A stretch of DNA of 64,000 nucleotides from Onthophagus taurus. Lineage: Eukaryota > Arthropoda > Insecta > Coleoptera > Scarabaeidae. Made by a program: the position numbers and the translations under genes. Location: positions 20,894,001 through 20,958,000 of the forward strand of contig NC_091973.1 in NCBI RefSeq assembly GCF_036711975.1, written 5' to 3'. Positions 21,328-29,850 of the stretch are shown piece by piece. The first letter of the stretch is position 1, and each line of letters starts with the position of its first letter. The notes beneath the pieces were generated by a model. That model did not search any database and had not been told where the DNA came from. It was given only the letters and a program-made list of their open reading frames with translations.

Positions 21328-22056
21328 TTATGTGTGTGTGTGGGGGGAGGTGTTATTGTCATCATGTGGTTTGCACGACATTTCCAAATATTGCATCACA
21401 TAAAAGTTAATCTCACATATGTTTTCCGAACAAAATCGTCTAACTAAATCCAACTTATCCTTTGAAAACTTAGATGATGAGGAAGATGAGGTCATTATAA
21501 AATGTATATAATTTTTAAGATTTAAATTATCCAATATATTCAATTTGTATGAAATTAAAACCGTCTTGGATAAAATTTCACGCACATCTTCCAAGGTTAG
21601 CATTATTGGTATAAAATATCTATTTTTAGATCCCACATCATCAACATCATCACCATCTTCATGTTCATATGTTATGTGAATATAATTATCACCATCTACA
21701 CCATCGTTAGCAGCAACTCTAAGAATTCCTTCAGCTAATGGGATTGTTTCATATGAAAAGTTTAAATTGAAGTGGATGAGCTTAAGCGTATTTATTAATA
21801 TCATCCAATCATCCCTCAGCAATGTGATTAAATGATTTTGGGATTCAATTAATTTTGAGGTTAATTTTACACAGGTTATAAAACCTCTCGCAGCACTAAT
21901 TCCAACTTTAATACAAAAATTTTCAGTGGAAAAGTCCGTCTCACCAATAAATTTATTTTCTTTCTCTATAGCAGCCTGAGACTGTTTCCACTGTTTATTC
22001 AGTGAGGTCCAGTAAGAGATTTCATCAGAAATTTTACAAATGCTGGTAGCATCCAT
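21328..22056 (-). CDS. Unknown Polinton protein upstream of the polymerase
   Basis: 242 residues, ATG at 22056, ending 63 bp before the polymerase start in the same direction. The first half is mixed alpha/beta with KVGISAARGFITCVKLTSK, the middle is strongly acidic (HEDGDDVDDVGS), and the second half has a YFIPIMLTLEDVREIL segment and a serine run (MTSSSSSSKF). I recognise no family. The beta-rich RGFITCVKL start followed by an LTLEDVREIL helix loosely recalls PC4-like single-stranded DNA-binding proteins, which would suit a replication partner, but this is weak. The ORF is intact and compactly placed, so it is probably expressed. Confidence 0.6.
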   Translation of the reverse strand: MDATSICKISDEISYWTSLNKQWKQSQAAIEKENKFIGETDFSTENFCIKVGISAARGFITCVKLTSKLIESQNHLITLLRDDWMILINTLKLIHFNLNFSYETIPLAEGILRVAANDGVDGDNYIHITYEHEDGDDVDDVGSKNRYFIPIMLTLEDVREILSKTVLISYKLNILDNLNLKNYIHFIMTSSSSSSKFSKDKLDLVRRFCSENICEINFYVMQYLEMSCKPHDDNNTSPHTHT

Positions 22057-22130
22057 TTCGCAAAGAGATTGAATGTAAACTAAATCGATTGATCGATGTT
22101 GACTCCTTTATATTTCATGTCAAACATTTT

Positions 22131-23759
22131 TTAATATTCAGCGGGAATTGGTAGTTTGTATGAAATGATCGCAGATAATACATATTTAAGTTGATCTAAT
22201 AGAGATTTATAGGGGCAAGATATACCTAAAATAAATAAACTTTTATCTAAACTATCTGTAACTTCCTTTAAATATTCATCATAACGAATAATTTTATCTC
22301 CAACGATGAAATTCAATAAACCATCAGGTGTTTTGTATACTCCATTAAATTTCGTTGGCATCCCAGGAAATAGATCGACAACTGATGTAATAATTTTGTT
22401 TCTATTGTAAAATGACTCATCCACCCCAATCGCATAAATATCATCAAAAAATATATATGTTAATCCATAATTACTCGTTACAACACCTCTAACCTTAGAT
22501 TGATCATTTAAACCTAAATCAGTTTCTGAAATTTTCCATTTATAGCGTATGGTTATACTAGCAATTTCAATTATATAGATTGTATCACGTATGATAAATA
22601 TAAATTGACCGTTAGGACCTATCGAAACTACATAATCATCATCCTCTTTTAAAACCCCTCTTAAAGGACGTATCCAATCCACAATGTTTACAGGTTTAGA
22701 CCAAATTGGTTTTTTTGTTTTTAGATCGATTAACCAAACCCATTGTTTATAGAATACATAAATTTGTTTATTGTAAATTAAAAATCCTGAAAACTTATTG
22801 TCCACATCACATACCTCCGCGTGTGCTAGATTCGACAATGTTGGTGTTGAAGATGTAGATGTTAGGGAATGTGTAATATAGGCGGGGGGTGTTGTATTTA
22901 ACGTAGGTGTTGGATTAACAGTGGTGGTTACACTTTCTGTTGAATTTCCATATAATTGTTGTATATTATAAATATCTTCACGACTTAACGTGAAATTTTC
23001 AATATTTATGTTACCATAAATCGGATGCATCACCGAGTTGAGTCGTACATTATGATGTAATCCTAAGGCGTGCCCTATTTCATGCACCATAACTAGAAAT
23101 AGGTTATGTTTACCTTCTATTGTGGTATTGGTTATATCCCAATCTTCATCTAAATCTACATGAATTTCAACTTTGGATTTTTTAATATGTGGATAGTATG
23201 CGTGAGCTAACACGCGCCCTTTACCATCTAAAGAACTCCGACAATATATCGTTGAATTTCGTATACACGTATGATTTTTCGATAGGAAACCTATTAAAAT
23301 ATTAGCGCCCGCAAACGTCCTTTCAAACTTTACGTTAATGTATTTAGACCAAACGTTAAAGGCTCTTTCCACCACGGTTGTAAAACCGGGATATGAAGAT
23401 GTGTATACATTCCATCTAAGTGTTGATAGATTCCATCTTCGAGTCGTGATTGGTTTGGAACTTAAATTTTCGAATAAATCCACATTACCACATCTAGGCG
23501 TCCAAAGTAACTCCAAGGTGTCAAAATTTGCTTGTCCTGTGATTGGGAGATTAAAATATTTTTGGAAATTATTTATACCATCCCTCAACATTTCATTCTC
23601 AGTTTTATGCACGCTTATTTTACCAGTACCAGCATTAGCATCTTGTCTGATATAACCATACTTATCTAGAATATTATAAATTTCCACTTCATGCTCGGTT
23701 AGCAACCCCGTGATATGTCTTAACATATACATCCAAAGAATCAACAATAATACCTTCAT
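22131..23759 (-). CDS. Matrix metalloproteinase cargo gene
   Basis: 542 residues, ATG at 23759. It has a signal peptide (residues 1-19, LLLILWMYMLRHITGLL), a peptidoglycan-binding-like prodomain ending in the cysteine switch PRCGNVD (C90), and a catalytic domain with HEIGHALGLHH (H226, H230, H236; E227) and Met-turn VMHPIY. A Thr/Pro-rich hinge (TTVNPTPTLNTTPP) precedes a hemopexin-like propeller from VCDVDNKF to a closing Cys in GISCPY. Every element of a secreted, autoinhibited animal MMP is present in one intronless ORF. There is no membrane anchor and no furin site that I can see. It sits inside the capsid/polymerase gene cluster in the same direction, so it is cargo rather than a neighbour. 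A role in breaching basement membrane, as proposed for baculovirus and granulovirus MMPs, is an inference. Confidence 0.93.
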   Translation of the reverse strand: MKVLLLILWMYMLRHITGLLTEHEVEIYNILDKYGYIRQDANAGTGKISVHKTENEMLRDGINNFQKYFNLPITGQANFDTLELLWTPRCGNVDLFENLSSKPITTRRWNLSTLRWNVYTSSYPGFTTVVERAFNVWSKYINVKFERTFAGANILIGFLSKNHTCIRNSTIYCRSSLDGKGRVLAHAYYPHIKKSKVEIHVDLDEDWDITNTTIEGKHNLFLVMVHEIGHALGLHHNVRLNSVMHPIYGNINIENFTLSREDIYNIQQLYGNSTESVTTTVNPTPTLNTTPPAYITHSLTSTSSTPTLSNLAHAEVCDVDNKFSGFLIYNKQIYVFYKQWVWLIDLKTKKPIWSKPVNIVDWIRPLRGVLKEDDDYVVSIGPNGQFIFIIRDTIYIIEIASITIRYKWKISETDLGLNDQSKVRGVVTSNYGLTYIFFDDIYAIGVDESFYNRNKIITSVVDLFPGMPTKFNGVYKTPDGLLNFIVGDKIIRYDEYLKEVTDSLDKSLFILGISCPYKSLLDQLKYVLSAIISYKLPIPAEY

Positions 23760-23924
23760 ATTTAAAATTTTTTTCCACGTCTACACTGTGTGAGAGTTAG
23801 TGAGTAAATGATTAAATATCAAGAGGTTATCGATTTATATAATTATTATGGATAAAATAAAAAAATAGTTTCCAATAAAAAAGTAATATTTATTTATTTA
23901 CATAGAATTTACCAATATATACAT

Positions 23925-24055
23925 CTTTAGAACGAACGATTAACAGAATACATCTCTAGAGCGGGTACTACACAAACATTTTTTAAAATTAACACAATAT
24001 CTAGAGCGAACGATTAACAGCATACATCTCTAGAGCGGGTACTACACAAAAATTT
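23925..24055. repeat. Tandem duplication between MMP and the next gene
   Basis: A unit of about 75 bp containing GAACGATTAACAG, CATCTCTAGAGCGGGTACT and ACACAAA plus an A/T run occurs twice. The inner copy includes the 3' end of the ORF at 24014-24529, so that protein's C-terminus comes from the repeat. Confidence 0.7.
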
Positions 24056-24529
24056 TTTTAAAATAAACACATTGTTTTGAGAACAGATTGCTGGGGCACT
24101 AATGTGGAACCAGCACGGAGTGATGGTTAAATTTAATTTATTGGTACTGTCTTCATCAAATTCGACTCCAATATCGGTTATAATACATCTACCAGCGCGC
24201 GCTTCCAAAAAATGGGCTTTTTGATTACCCTTAACGTAAATTTGATTATAATTGGATAATAAATCATCAATTATATTTAAACCATCTGATTGTTCCATCC
24301 ATCCATCGTTGTACGATAATTTATGGTGATTACGCTCTAAATATCTCACCGATCGCTGATCTTGTGTAGATAACCTCTGGTATGGTATGTCAGACTTCAA
24401 GTTTAGATGCACCACATAATCACTAGTGAGATCAAGAAGTGTAAACTCTTTTACCATAAAGTCTGAATTAATATGAAAACCTTGAAGGTCTGCGATCGCT
24501 CTTTTGAACATCTTGATGTAAACTAGCAT
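24014..24529 (-). CDS. Unknown Polinton protein downstream of the capsid gene
   Basis: 171 residues, ATG at 24529 (a second Met at residue 7 is possible). It starts 18 nt after the capsid gene stop. It contains QGFHINSDFMVKEFTLLD, then LLSNYNQIYVKGNQKAHFLE and a Cys/His-bearing C-terminus (CWFHISAPAIC). The IYVKGxxKxxFL segment recalls a motif in insect and virus-derived proteins of unknown function that are often found near Polintons; I cannot name a domain. The last residues are encoded by the tandem duplication and may be a recent extension. Confidence 0.55.
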   Translation of the reverse strand: MLVYIKMFKRAIADLQGFHINSDFMVKEFTLLDLTSDYVVHLNLKSDIPYQRLSTQDQRSVRYLERNHHKLSYNDGWMEQSDGLNIIDDLLSNYNQIYVKGNQKAHFLEARAGRCIITDIGVEFDEDSTNKLNLTITPCWFHISAPAICSQNNVFILKKFLCSTRSRDVCC

Positions 24530-24547
24530 GCGGTAAGTAAGCGCACT

Positions 24548-25789
24548 TTAATTTATAATGATAGATACCTCCCCACTTAAAGGTTTATATGCATACATGG
24601 ATTCTTGTATCAAGAGACAGTAAGCCTTCGTATCAGGCGGAAAATCCATATCGCTTTGAATTTCAATACGTACTTCACATGAAGTAGATGGCGCTGCTTC
24701 TTCATCATTATTTTTTGTAGTATCAACAACAAACAACGATCTCTCTTTAAAGCTTTTGAAATCCATAAGCGGCTGTTTTCGCGAAGATTCCCAAATGTAG
24801 GGTTGAAACTCGGTGTACATTTTATATAATTCCACATAATTTTCCTTTGCGAAGTTTAAATTCATAGATTCGAACGGATAACAGTATGAGTTAAGATATA
24901 CTTTAAGATCAACGATGTTTAAGTGATCGAAGAAAGTGCAGTCGGAAGCGACGTGATCTTTTCTCTTAGTTTGAAACCCAACTATAACGTATTGAGGTCG
25001 ACCCCTGTTGGACGTTGATGTGACCGACCATATCTCCTTATTACCTTTTCGCATTGATGGTAGCTCGTAAAAGGACCATTTACGAAATGGTACTAGAATA
25101 TTTGAATTTTTATTTAAACCATCTAAAAGCTTCATTTTTATCGTTGGGCTAGGATAGACATGTTTTGCTAACAATGTAACCGTTTTTATAGCAAACTTTG
25201 CACTACTAGGTTTTGCTTTGACGTTTGATGTGGCTTTGTAGCAATTAGAGTCCGTCCGACTTCTAACAAATCTGAATTTAAAACGTCCTCGCATAATGTG
25301 ATTATAATCTCGGAATAGACCGAATATATGACTAAGTGGTATTTGAAACATGAAATTGTTGTTTGCATCCACCGTTGGTAGATCTCCTTCAGGCGGCCAT
25401 TTTAAACCAGCGATTTCTAAAGTTTTACACTCCACATCGTTTAATTGGAGTAGAGTTCGAATGAGTGATGTTAAACCTGGCTCTCGAACCCGCTCAATTT
25501 CCGTTCCATTATGCTCAAATGCGATGTATTCAAATAGAAAAGTTGGTAGGTTATGTGTTAATTGAATAACATCATTAGCAGGATCACCTAAAGTTTTTGT
25601 AAAATTACCTTCGATGCGTAGATAGCTTTCAAAAAATGAAAATAGGACGTCTTCTTGGTTCAACTCGATGATAAATACATCATTGTTTTCAAAAGAATTT
25701 GTAGATGGATGATAGCTATGCACTTCCTCTCTAGCTATGGAATTATCCGTGATAGGTTCGCGGTATATATTTAATTTTTTTGTTGACAT
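24548..25789 (-). CDS. Major capsid protein (double jelly-roll)
   Basis: 413 residues from the ATG at 25789 (MSTKKLNIYREP). A longer open frame without ATG extends to 25873 but overlaps the preceding gene, so the later start is preferred. Features of the Polinton capsid family are the N-terminal SYHPSTNSFENNDVFIIELN block, then QEDVLFSFFESYLRIEG, a FEYIAFEHNGTEIERVREPG turn and, in the second jelly roll, LVPFRKWSFYELPSMRKGNK and LKVYLNSYCYPFESMNLNF. It would trimerise into hexons of an icosahedral virion. It overlaps the upstream small basic ORF by 47 nt and is followed after 18 nt by another ORF. The frame is intact. Assignment rests on motif order and neighbours. Confidence 0.85.
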   Translation of the reverse strand: MSTKKLNIYREPITDNSIAREEVHSYHPSTNSFENNDVFIIELNQEDVLFSFFESYLRIEGNFTKTLGDPANDVIQLTHNLPTFLFEYIAFEHNGTEIERVREPGLTSLIRTLLQLNDVECKTLEIAGLKWPPEGDLPTVDANNNFMFQIPLSHIFGLFRDYNHIMRGRFKFRFVRSRTDSNCYKATSNVKAKPSSAKFAIKTVTLLAKHVYPSPTIKMKLLDGLNKNSNILVPFRKWSFYELPSMRKGNKEIWSVTSTSNRGRPQYVIVGFQTKRKDHVASDCTFFDHLNIVDLKVYLNSYCYPFESMNLNFAKENYVELYKMYTEFQPYIWESSRKQPLMDFKSFKERSLFVVDTTKNNDEEAAPSTSCEVRIEIQSDMDFPPDTKAYCLLIQESMYAYKPLSGEVSIIIN

Positions 25790-25961
25790 GATAACCCAGT
25801 TTCTCGAGGAAACGTCGGTTGTCCGCTCGCAATGATGTCTTTTTGTATACTGCTCTAGAACCCTTCTTTCCAATCGAGTTATAACGTTTTTTTGTAGTCG
25901 AAGGATGTTGATGTCGTTGAGGATCGCTGCTGCTGCCTTCCGTCAAAAATATTAATCCCAT
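25743..25961 (-). CDS. Small basic protein between penton and capsid genes
   Basis: 72 residues, very basic (TTKKRYNSIGKKGSRAVYKK, then NKKIKYIPRTYHG). Its ATG overlaps the penton stop in a TAATG arrangement at 25961, and its 3' end overlaps the capsid start by 47 nt. Position, size and charge suggest a core or DNA-condensing virion protein like the small basic proteins of adenoviruses, but I recognise no family. Overlap on both sides supports it being a real gene and not a chance frame. Confidence 0.5.
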   Translation of the reverse strand: MGLIFLTEGSSSDPQRHQHPSTTKKRYNSIGKKGSRAVYKKTSLRADNRRFLEKLGYHVNKKIKYIPRTYHG

Positions 25962-26740
25962 TATATTGTACGTTTCAATTCTAACCTAACAACTATTTCT
26001 TCACCTCGAAAATTAACCAAATTACCACGCTGATCGAGCAATCTAATTGTGATGTTCGATATCGCGTTGTCTGAATTGATTGGTAAATAGATGGGGTTCC
26101 TAGGTTCAATATTTATACTGAAACCAGGATCCACCGTTGGAGCAAATTCGTATAAAGTATGTGATAGCTTGCTGTTGTAGTATGACCCAGAAATTATATT
26201 ACACTCCACTCTAATGGTTGTTACGCGAATTATGTTGACTGGGAGATCGGAGTAGTGTTTTATACCTGCAGGTAGAGTTCTACCCTCGGAAAACCCCAAT
26301 ACCGAAGCTAACGTATTAGGCTTAGAAAAATCAACCCCAAAATAATCGCTCTTTAATTCGCACTTTAAGGTATTATTATTAGCTTTGAGGGTGAAATACT
26401 TATTAGGATCGTCAACGGTATCATCTAAACCAACAATTCGTAGAATCTCTTTTTGTAAATATTTCTCGATATCAGTAATTTCGTAAGAACCTGTAGGAAT
26501 TGTGATAACATTTATTGCTGGTCCCACGTCTATAATCGCTTGTCGAGCGGAATTTATCGCGTTTTCTTCAGTAAAATAAAATATATTGTTAACTCCTTCT
26601 TCAATATTAGGTATACTATTGTAGGTGTGGAATCCAATAAGCCCCAAAGAGTAGTTTAATTTAGGATTCAAATCTATTAGTGGATAATAATCTTCAGAAA
26701 TTTCGCTTTTTCTACCAACCAGTGTGAACGTTTGAGACAT
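25961..26740 (-). CDS. Minor capsid protein, penton-like single jelly-roll
   Basis: 259 residues, ATG at 26740, two nt after the protease stop. It begins MSQTFTLVGRKSEISEDYYP and continues with LNYSLGLIGFHTYNSIPNI, then a GSYEITDIEKYLQKEI segment and a LASVLGFSEGRTLPAG turn, ending with ITIRLLDQRGNLVNFRGEE. The ITIRLLDQxGNLVNFRGEEI ending is characteristic of the Polinton minor capsid (PY/penton) protein, as is placement between protease and capsid. It would form the pentameric vertices. The ORF is intact and its stop overlaps the next ATG. Confidence 0.85.
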   Translation of the reverse strand: MSQTFTLVGRKSEISEDYYPLIDLNPKLNYSLGLIGFHTYNSIPNIEEGVNNIFYFTEENAINSARQAIIDVGPAINVITIPTGSYEITDIEKYLQKEILRIVGLDDTVDDPNKYFTLKANNNTLKCELKSDYFGVDFSKPNTLASVLGFSEGRTLPAGIKHYSDLPVNIIRVTTIRVECNIISGSYYNSKLSHTLYEFAPTVDPGFSINIEPRNPIYLPINSDNAISNITIRLLDQRGNLVNFRGEEIVVRLELKRTI

Positions 26741-26742
26741 TT

Positions 26743-27131
26743 TTAATCAAATGATGAGTTTTCGGTGTTTAACAGGAAATTTATACATAAATGTCCACAG
26801 TTAAAGGGGTTCTCTTTTTGAAAATTTTCATGATTGTACACAATTCGACAATTTTTCAAATAATTCAGTAGTTCAAAGGGAGGTTTAAGATCGCCATAGC
26901 TGTCGAAGTACAACGCTTGATTACCATTCTTTTTATAGGCTACCCAATGGGTTCCGCGACCGTTTCGATCATCTAAATTTATAACTGCTGATTCCTTATA
27001 TTTAGGACCGCTCTTAGGTAATTCATTCCGCATAAATACACCGCGAAAATTTGAAATTTTTAGAGCTTTAACGAATTGAATTATATCAAGATTTGTTAGA
27101 GGTCTGTTGGGTAGCCTATCTACAAGTTTTT
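26743..27131 (-). CDS. Adenain-like cysteine protease, probably a -1 frameshift product
   Basis: The catalytic set is visible: THWVAYKK (His), YFDSYG (Asp) and Q-x6-C in FQKENPFNCGHLCINFLLN; counted from the internal ATG at 27033 these are H29, D44, Q72 and C79, with adenain spacing between Q and C. The protease matures capsid precursors. Conserved N-terminal sequence (LTNLDIIQFVKALKISNFRG) lies upstream of that ATG in the same frame and stays open back to about 27131, but no ATG exists there. The frame instead overlaps the end of the PLA2/pX gene at an A_AAA_AAC heptamer (27132-27126). The simplest reading is translation as a -1 frameshift extension of the upstream protein. Initiation at 27033 would give a 96-residue form without the first helix. 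Confidence 0.85.
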
Positions 27132-27132
27132 T
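27120..27132 (-). promoter_or_regulatory. Putative -1 ribosomal frameshift site
   Basis: On the minus strand the zero-frame codons are CAA AAA AAC TTG TAG. They contain the slippery heptamer A_AAA_AAC two codons before the stop. The -1 frame enters the protease. A small GTAG/CTAC hairpin can form just downstream; a larger pseudoknot was not established. Confidence 0.65.
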
Positions 27133-28079
27133 TGTTTCTTTTTTTTACTTAAATATAAACCCAATCCTTTTTTATATTTCTTGATGTAGAGACCATTACC
27201 CGATTTACCTATTGCGATAGCTTCCATCTGTTTATTATGCCGTTCAGCCTCTTCTAATTTCTCTTTAGCCTCCTGCCCACTCTTTATAGCCCGATACACT
27301 CCTGCCGTACCACCGGATAATGCTCCGAGGGCTGAAAGCCCAGCAAATATGGCAGGTAAAATTGGAAGAATACCTCCCCTTTTAATCGGTAACGGTATTG
27401 CTCGAGGGATTTTTATTTTTTTCCTACCACCAACAGTTTTCACGGCTATACGAGCGCTCTTTAGCGCTAATTGAGCTGCTTCCCGTAAATTATCAGTAGA
27501 TTTTGGTAGATCTTTAACTATGCGGTTTACAAGCGTGCGTTTAAATGCTAGCGGTTTATTAGATTTATATTTTAAAGCTCCTCCTTTTTCTACTCCTCGA
27601 ATTATATTTTCTTTTTCACATCGTTTTTTTTTCTTCGAAATTTTTCTTTTTAAGACGCCCGTTGACGGCGGTTTTGGTTTAGTTTGACGACGACTCCGCC
27701 TTTTATGGCCGAGGCCTAATTTTCGTTTTGCTTTCATAACGTTTGTAACCATCCAAGCTGATGCCTTTTCACCAAACGTTGAGTCTTTAGCCTTAACTCT
27801 TTCCCAAGCGTTTTCCTCCAAACGCTTATCGGCTTCGTGACGTCGATCTAAAGTATTACTATTAGAATACGCTATATCGTGTTCTCTACAAGCACGATCT
27901 AGCGGGTTAATACCAGTATCCCCACGTGCTAGACGCTTCTTTAATTTTGTGCCCGGTCCACAAAATTGATAGCCTGGAACGTGTAACTCGATTGGTAGTT
28001 TGTTGATAAGCGTATTAAAACCACCTCCTCCTCCTAACGTTGTAGGTGATGATATGATGCTGTTATCACGTATGAACAT
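27120..28079 (-). CDS. PLA2-domain / pX-like minor virion protein
   Basis: 319 residues from the ATG at 28079 (MFIRDNSII); an upstream ATG at 28175 would overlap the divergent ATPase transcript. Residues 33-72 hold a phospholipase A2 module of the parvovirus VP1 type: PGYQFCGPGT (Ca-binding loop) and CREHDIAY (catalytic His67, Asp68). Next come basic clusters (HKRRSRRQTKPKPP, ISKKKKRCEKE), then GGILPILPAIFAGLSALGAL, an amphipathic, membrane-active-looking segment seen in Polinton pX proteins, and a Lys-rich end. Such proteins probably help virions cross membranes and bind DNA. The final codons form the slippery site for entry into the protease frame. Catalytic residues are intact. Confidence 0.85.
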   Translation of the reverse strand: MFIRDNSIISSPTTLGGGGGFNTLINKLPIELHVPGYQFCGPGTKLKKRLARGDTGINPLDRACREHDIAYSNSNTLDRRHEADKRLEENAWERVKAKDSTFGEKASAWMVTNVMKAKRKLGLGHKRRSRRQTKPKPPSTGVLKRKISKKKKRCEKENIIRGVEKGGALKYKSNKPLAFKRTLVNRIVKDLPKSTDNLREAAQLALKSARIAVKTVGGRKKIKIPRAIPLPIKRGGILPILPAIFAGLSALGALSGGTAGVYRAIKSGQEAKEKLEEAERHNKQMEAIAIGKSGNGLYIKKYKKGLGLYLSKKKKQKNL

Positions 28080-28157
28080 CACATTGAAATGGTGGTATTT
28101 TAAAGTTTCCAACAAATATATAGTTGATGTGGGGTGTGTTTCATATTTAGTAGCATA
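28080..28157. promoter_or_regulatory. Divergent promoter region of the two Polinton arms
   Basis: About 80 bp separate the ATG of the leftward PLA2/pX gene (28079) from the ATG of the rightward ATPase (28158). It contains AAATATATAG near 28116-28125 and a TTTTAAA near 28099, TATA-like in both directions. Promoter function is inferred from the gene layout. Confidence 0.45.
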
Positions 28158-28868
28158 ATGCGCATTGTAAAGCATCCATCGCTGTCTATGTCATCCATCG
28201 ATCTAGATCGGCTGGTGATGACTCAATCTACATCCGATCGACGTCAACGTCATGGTGAGCTCATGCCGAATAGTTTGCGGGCGATAGTATGCGGTCCAAG
28301 CGGATGTGGGAAAACAAATTTAATGCTAAATCTTATTTTCGATATAAATGGTTTAAAATTTGAAAACATTTACATCTATTCTAAATCACTACATCAACCG
28401 AAATATGAATTGTTAGAAAAGGTTTTAAAACGGCTACCAGATGTGGGGCTTTATCGCTTTGCAGATAATGAATCAGTTGTCGATCCAGCTGAAGCTAAAG
28501 AGAACTCAATCTTTATATTTGATGACGTAGCGTGTGATAAACAAGACAGGATTCGAGCGTTTTTTTGTATGGGTAGACATAAAAACATTGATTCATTTTA
28601 TCTTACACAAACTTATACGAGAATACCTAAACATTTAATTAGGGATAACGCTAATGTTTTAATGTTATTCAAACAGGATGAGCTTAATTTGAAACATGTA
28701 TATGATGAACACGTTAACACCGATATGAAATTTGATGTTTTCAAAGAGGTTTGCATTCGGTGTTGGAATGATGGTGGGCCGTACACACCGATGATTATTA
28801 TGAAGGATTTTGAAATTAAAAATGGTAGATACCGTATGGGAATGGATAAATTTCTCCACCTAGACTAA
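28158..28868 (+). CDS. FtsK/HerA-type DNA-packaging ATPase
   Basis: 236 residues from the ATG at 28158 (Met at 28188 also possible). Walker A is GPSGCGKTN (K52, T53), Walker B is SIFIFDDVA (D122, D123), and the downstream sensor-like region reads FYLTQTYTRIPKHLIRDNAN. This is the A32-like genome-packaging ATPase found in Polintons and other double-jelly-roll viruses, which pumps DNA into the capsid. It is the first gene of the rightward arm. The frame is intact and the length is typical. The N-terminus before the Walker motif is short and polar. Confidence 0.93.
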   Translation: MRIVKHPSLSMSSIDLDRLVMTQSTSDRRQRHGELMPNSLRAIVCGPSGCGKTNLMLNLIFDINGLKFENIYIYSKSLHQPKYELLEKVLKRLPDVGLYRFADNESVVDPAEAKENSIFIFDDVACDKQDRIRAFFCMGRHKNIDSFYLTQTYTRIPKHLIRDNANVLMLFKQDELNLKHVYDEHVNTDMKFDVFKEVCIRCWNDGGPYTPMIIMKDFEIKNGRYRMGMDKFLHLD

Positions 28869-28905
28869 ATTTAATTATTCATACATAGGTTTTCACAATG
28901 TAAAC

Positions 28906-29850
28906 ATGTCACCATCACATAATCGATCTAATAATAATAAGGATGTTATGAAATCAATGCGTGAAAGAGATAAAGCTATAATTAGTATAACGAATAATAT
29001 TAAGAAAAAGTATCTGGCTCTTAAACTCGGTCGTGATAGAGATGATAAACTCATCGCTAAACTTCATCAACCGTTGCTTGAACCGCTGAAGGACATCACT
29101 AATAAATTAAACGATGGAAATAAAGCTACACATTTCCATCACCACTACCCACCACCACCACCGATAGGGTTAAAACCTGATGATGAGGGAATCGAAGAAT
29201 TTAAAACCCCCACCTTGTCCGGAGTTAGTGTGAAAAAAAGGAAATTACTACTAACACCTGAATCGAAAGTAAAGTCTGATGAGACCTCAATTGAAAATTT
29301 ACCGCTCCAAATTCAGCAATATTATCTTAAAAGGGGGATTATTGATGATAGGATGGGTATACGGCGCTCCTCTGGCGATAACGGATGGAAGATTGGATCG
29401 AAGGCAGTTCAATTTAAGCCATCCCATATTATCATAGGTGGTGAAAAACAATTTCAAGCTACCCCCGGTCTATATGAGCTCATACAATTAAAGGAACCTA
29501 AACACTACACAGATGATGATTTAAAACAATATAAAGCGATTTTACAATATACCAGCGCGCATAGACATAATTATGAGTATGATGGTTATATTACGGGAAA
29601 TAGATCATCCAAGTATGTTAAAATAATTAAACCCCTATTTAACGTGGGGGATGGAGAGGGGCGAGGAATTTCGGATAAATTTCTAGAAGTTAACAGTAAA
29701 TCCATTCAGTATAAATACTGGGATGATGTTAATGAATTGGTAGATCGTTTGAGATTGTTGCATGCATCACAAGTGGCTGGTAATAATTCACATATCAATG
29801 AAATTACTTCAATTATAGAGGAATTGAAAGAAAGCAACATTATTTCCTAA
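28906..29850 (+). CDS. DUF8207-like Polinton protein
   Basis: 314 residues, ATG at 28906. A helical N-terminus (ITNNIKKKYLALKLGRDRDDK) is followed by a poly-Pro stretch (HHYPPPPP), an acidic linker and a C-terminal domain with QFQATPGLYELIQLKEPKHY, TDDDLKQYKAILQYT and a RSSKYVKIIKPLF ending. The TPGLxELI...Y(T)xxDLxxYKxIL pattern is one I recall from insect proteins annotated DUF8207, commonly next to Polinton genes; the function is unknown. The stop overlaps the next ATG as TAATG, so the two are probably expressed together. Virion or assembly role inferred from context only. Confidence 0.7.
   Translation: MSPSHNRSNNNKDVMKSMRERDKAIISITNNIKKKYLALKLGRDRDDKLIAKLHQPLLEPLKDITNKLNDGNKATHFHHHYPPPPPIGLKPDDEGIEEFKTPTLSGVSVKKRKLLLTPESKVKSDETSIENLPLQIQQYYLKRGIIDDRMGIRRSSGDNGWKIGSKAVQFKPSHIIIGGEKQFQATPGLYELIQLKEPKHYTDDDLKQYKAILQYTSAHRHNYEYDGYITGNRSSKYVKIIKPLFNVGDGEGRGISDKFLEVNSKSIQYKYWDDVNELVDRLRLLHASQVAGNNSHINEITSIIEELKESNIIS

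Noticed and set aside
22131-23759. MMP as an ordinary host gene next to a transposon
   Set aside because: It lies inside exact Polinton borders, is intronless and is collinear with virion genes.
27034-27119. Protease expressed only from the ATG at 27033
   Set aside because: Conserved-looking N-terminal helix lies upstream in frame without ATG and meets a phase-correct slippery heptamer; the short form remains possible but is less likely.
28080-28175. Extended N-termini for PLA2/pX (to 28175) and ATPase (to 28134)
   Set aside because: The two extensions overlap head to head in the divergent promoter region, and the ATPase one starts at GTG.
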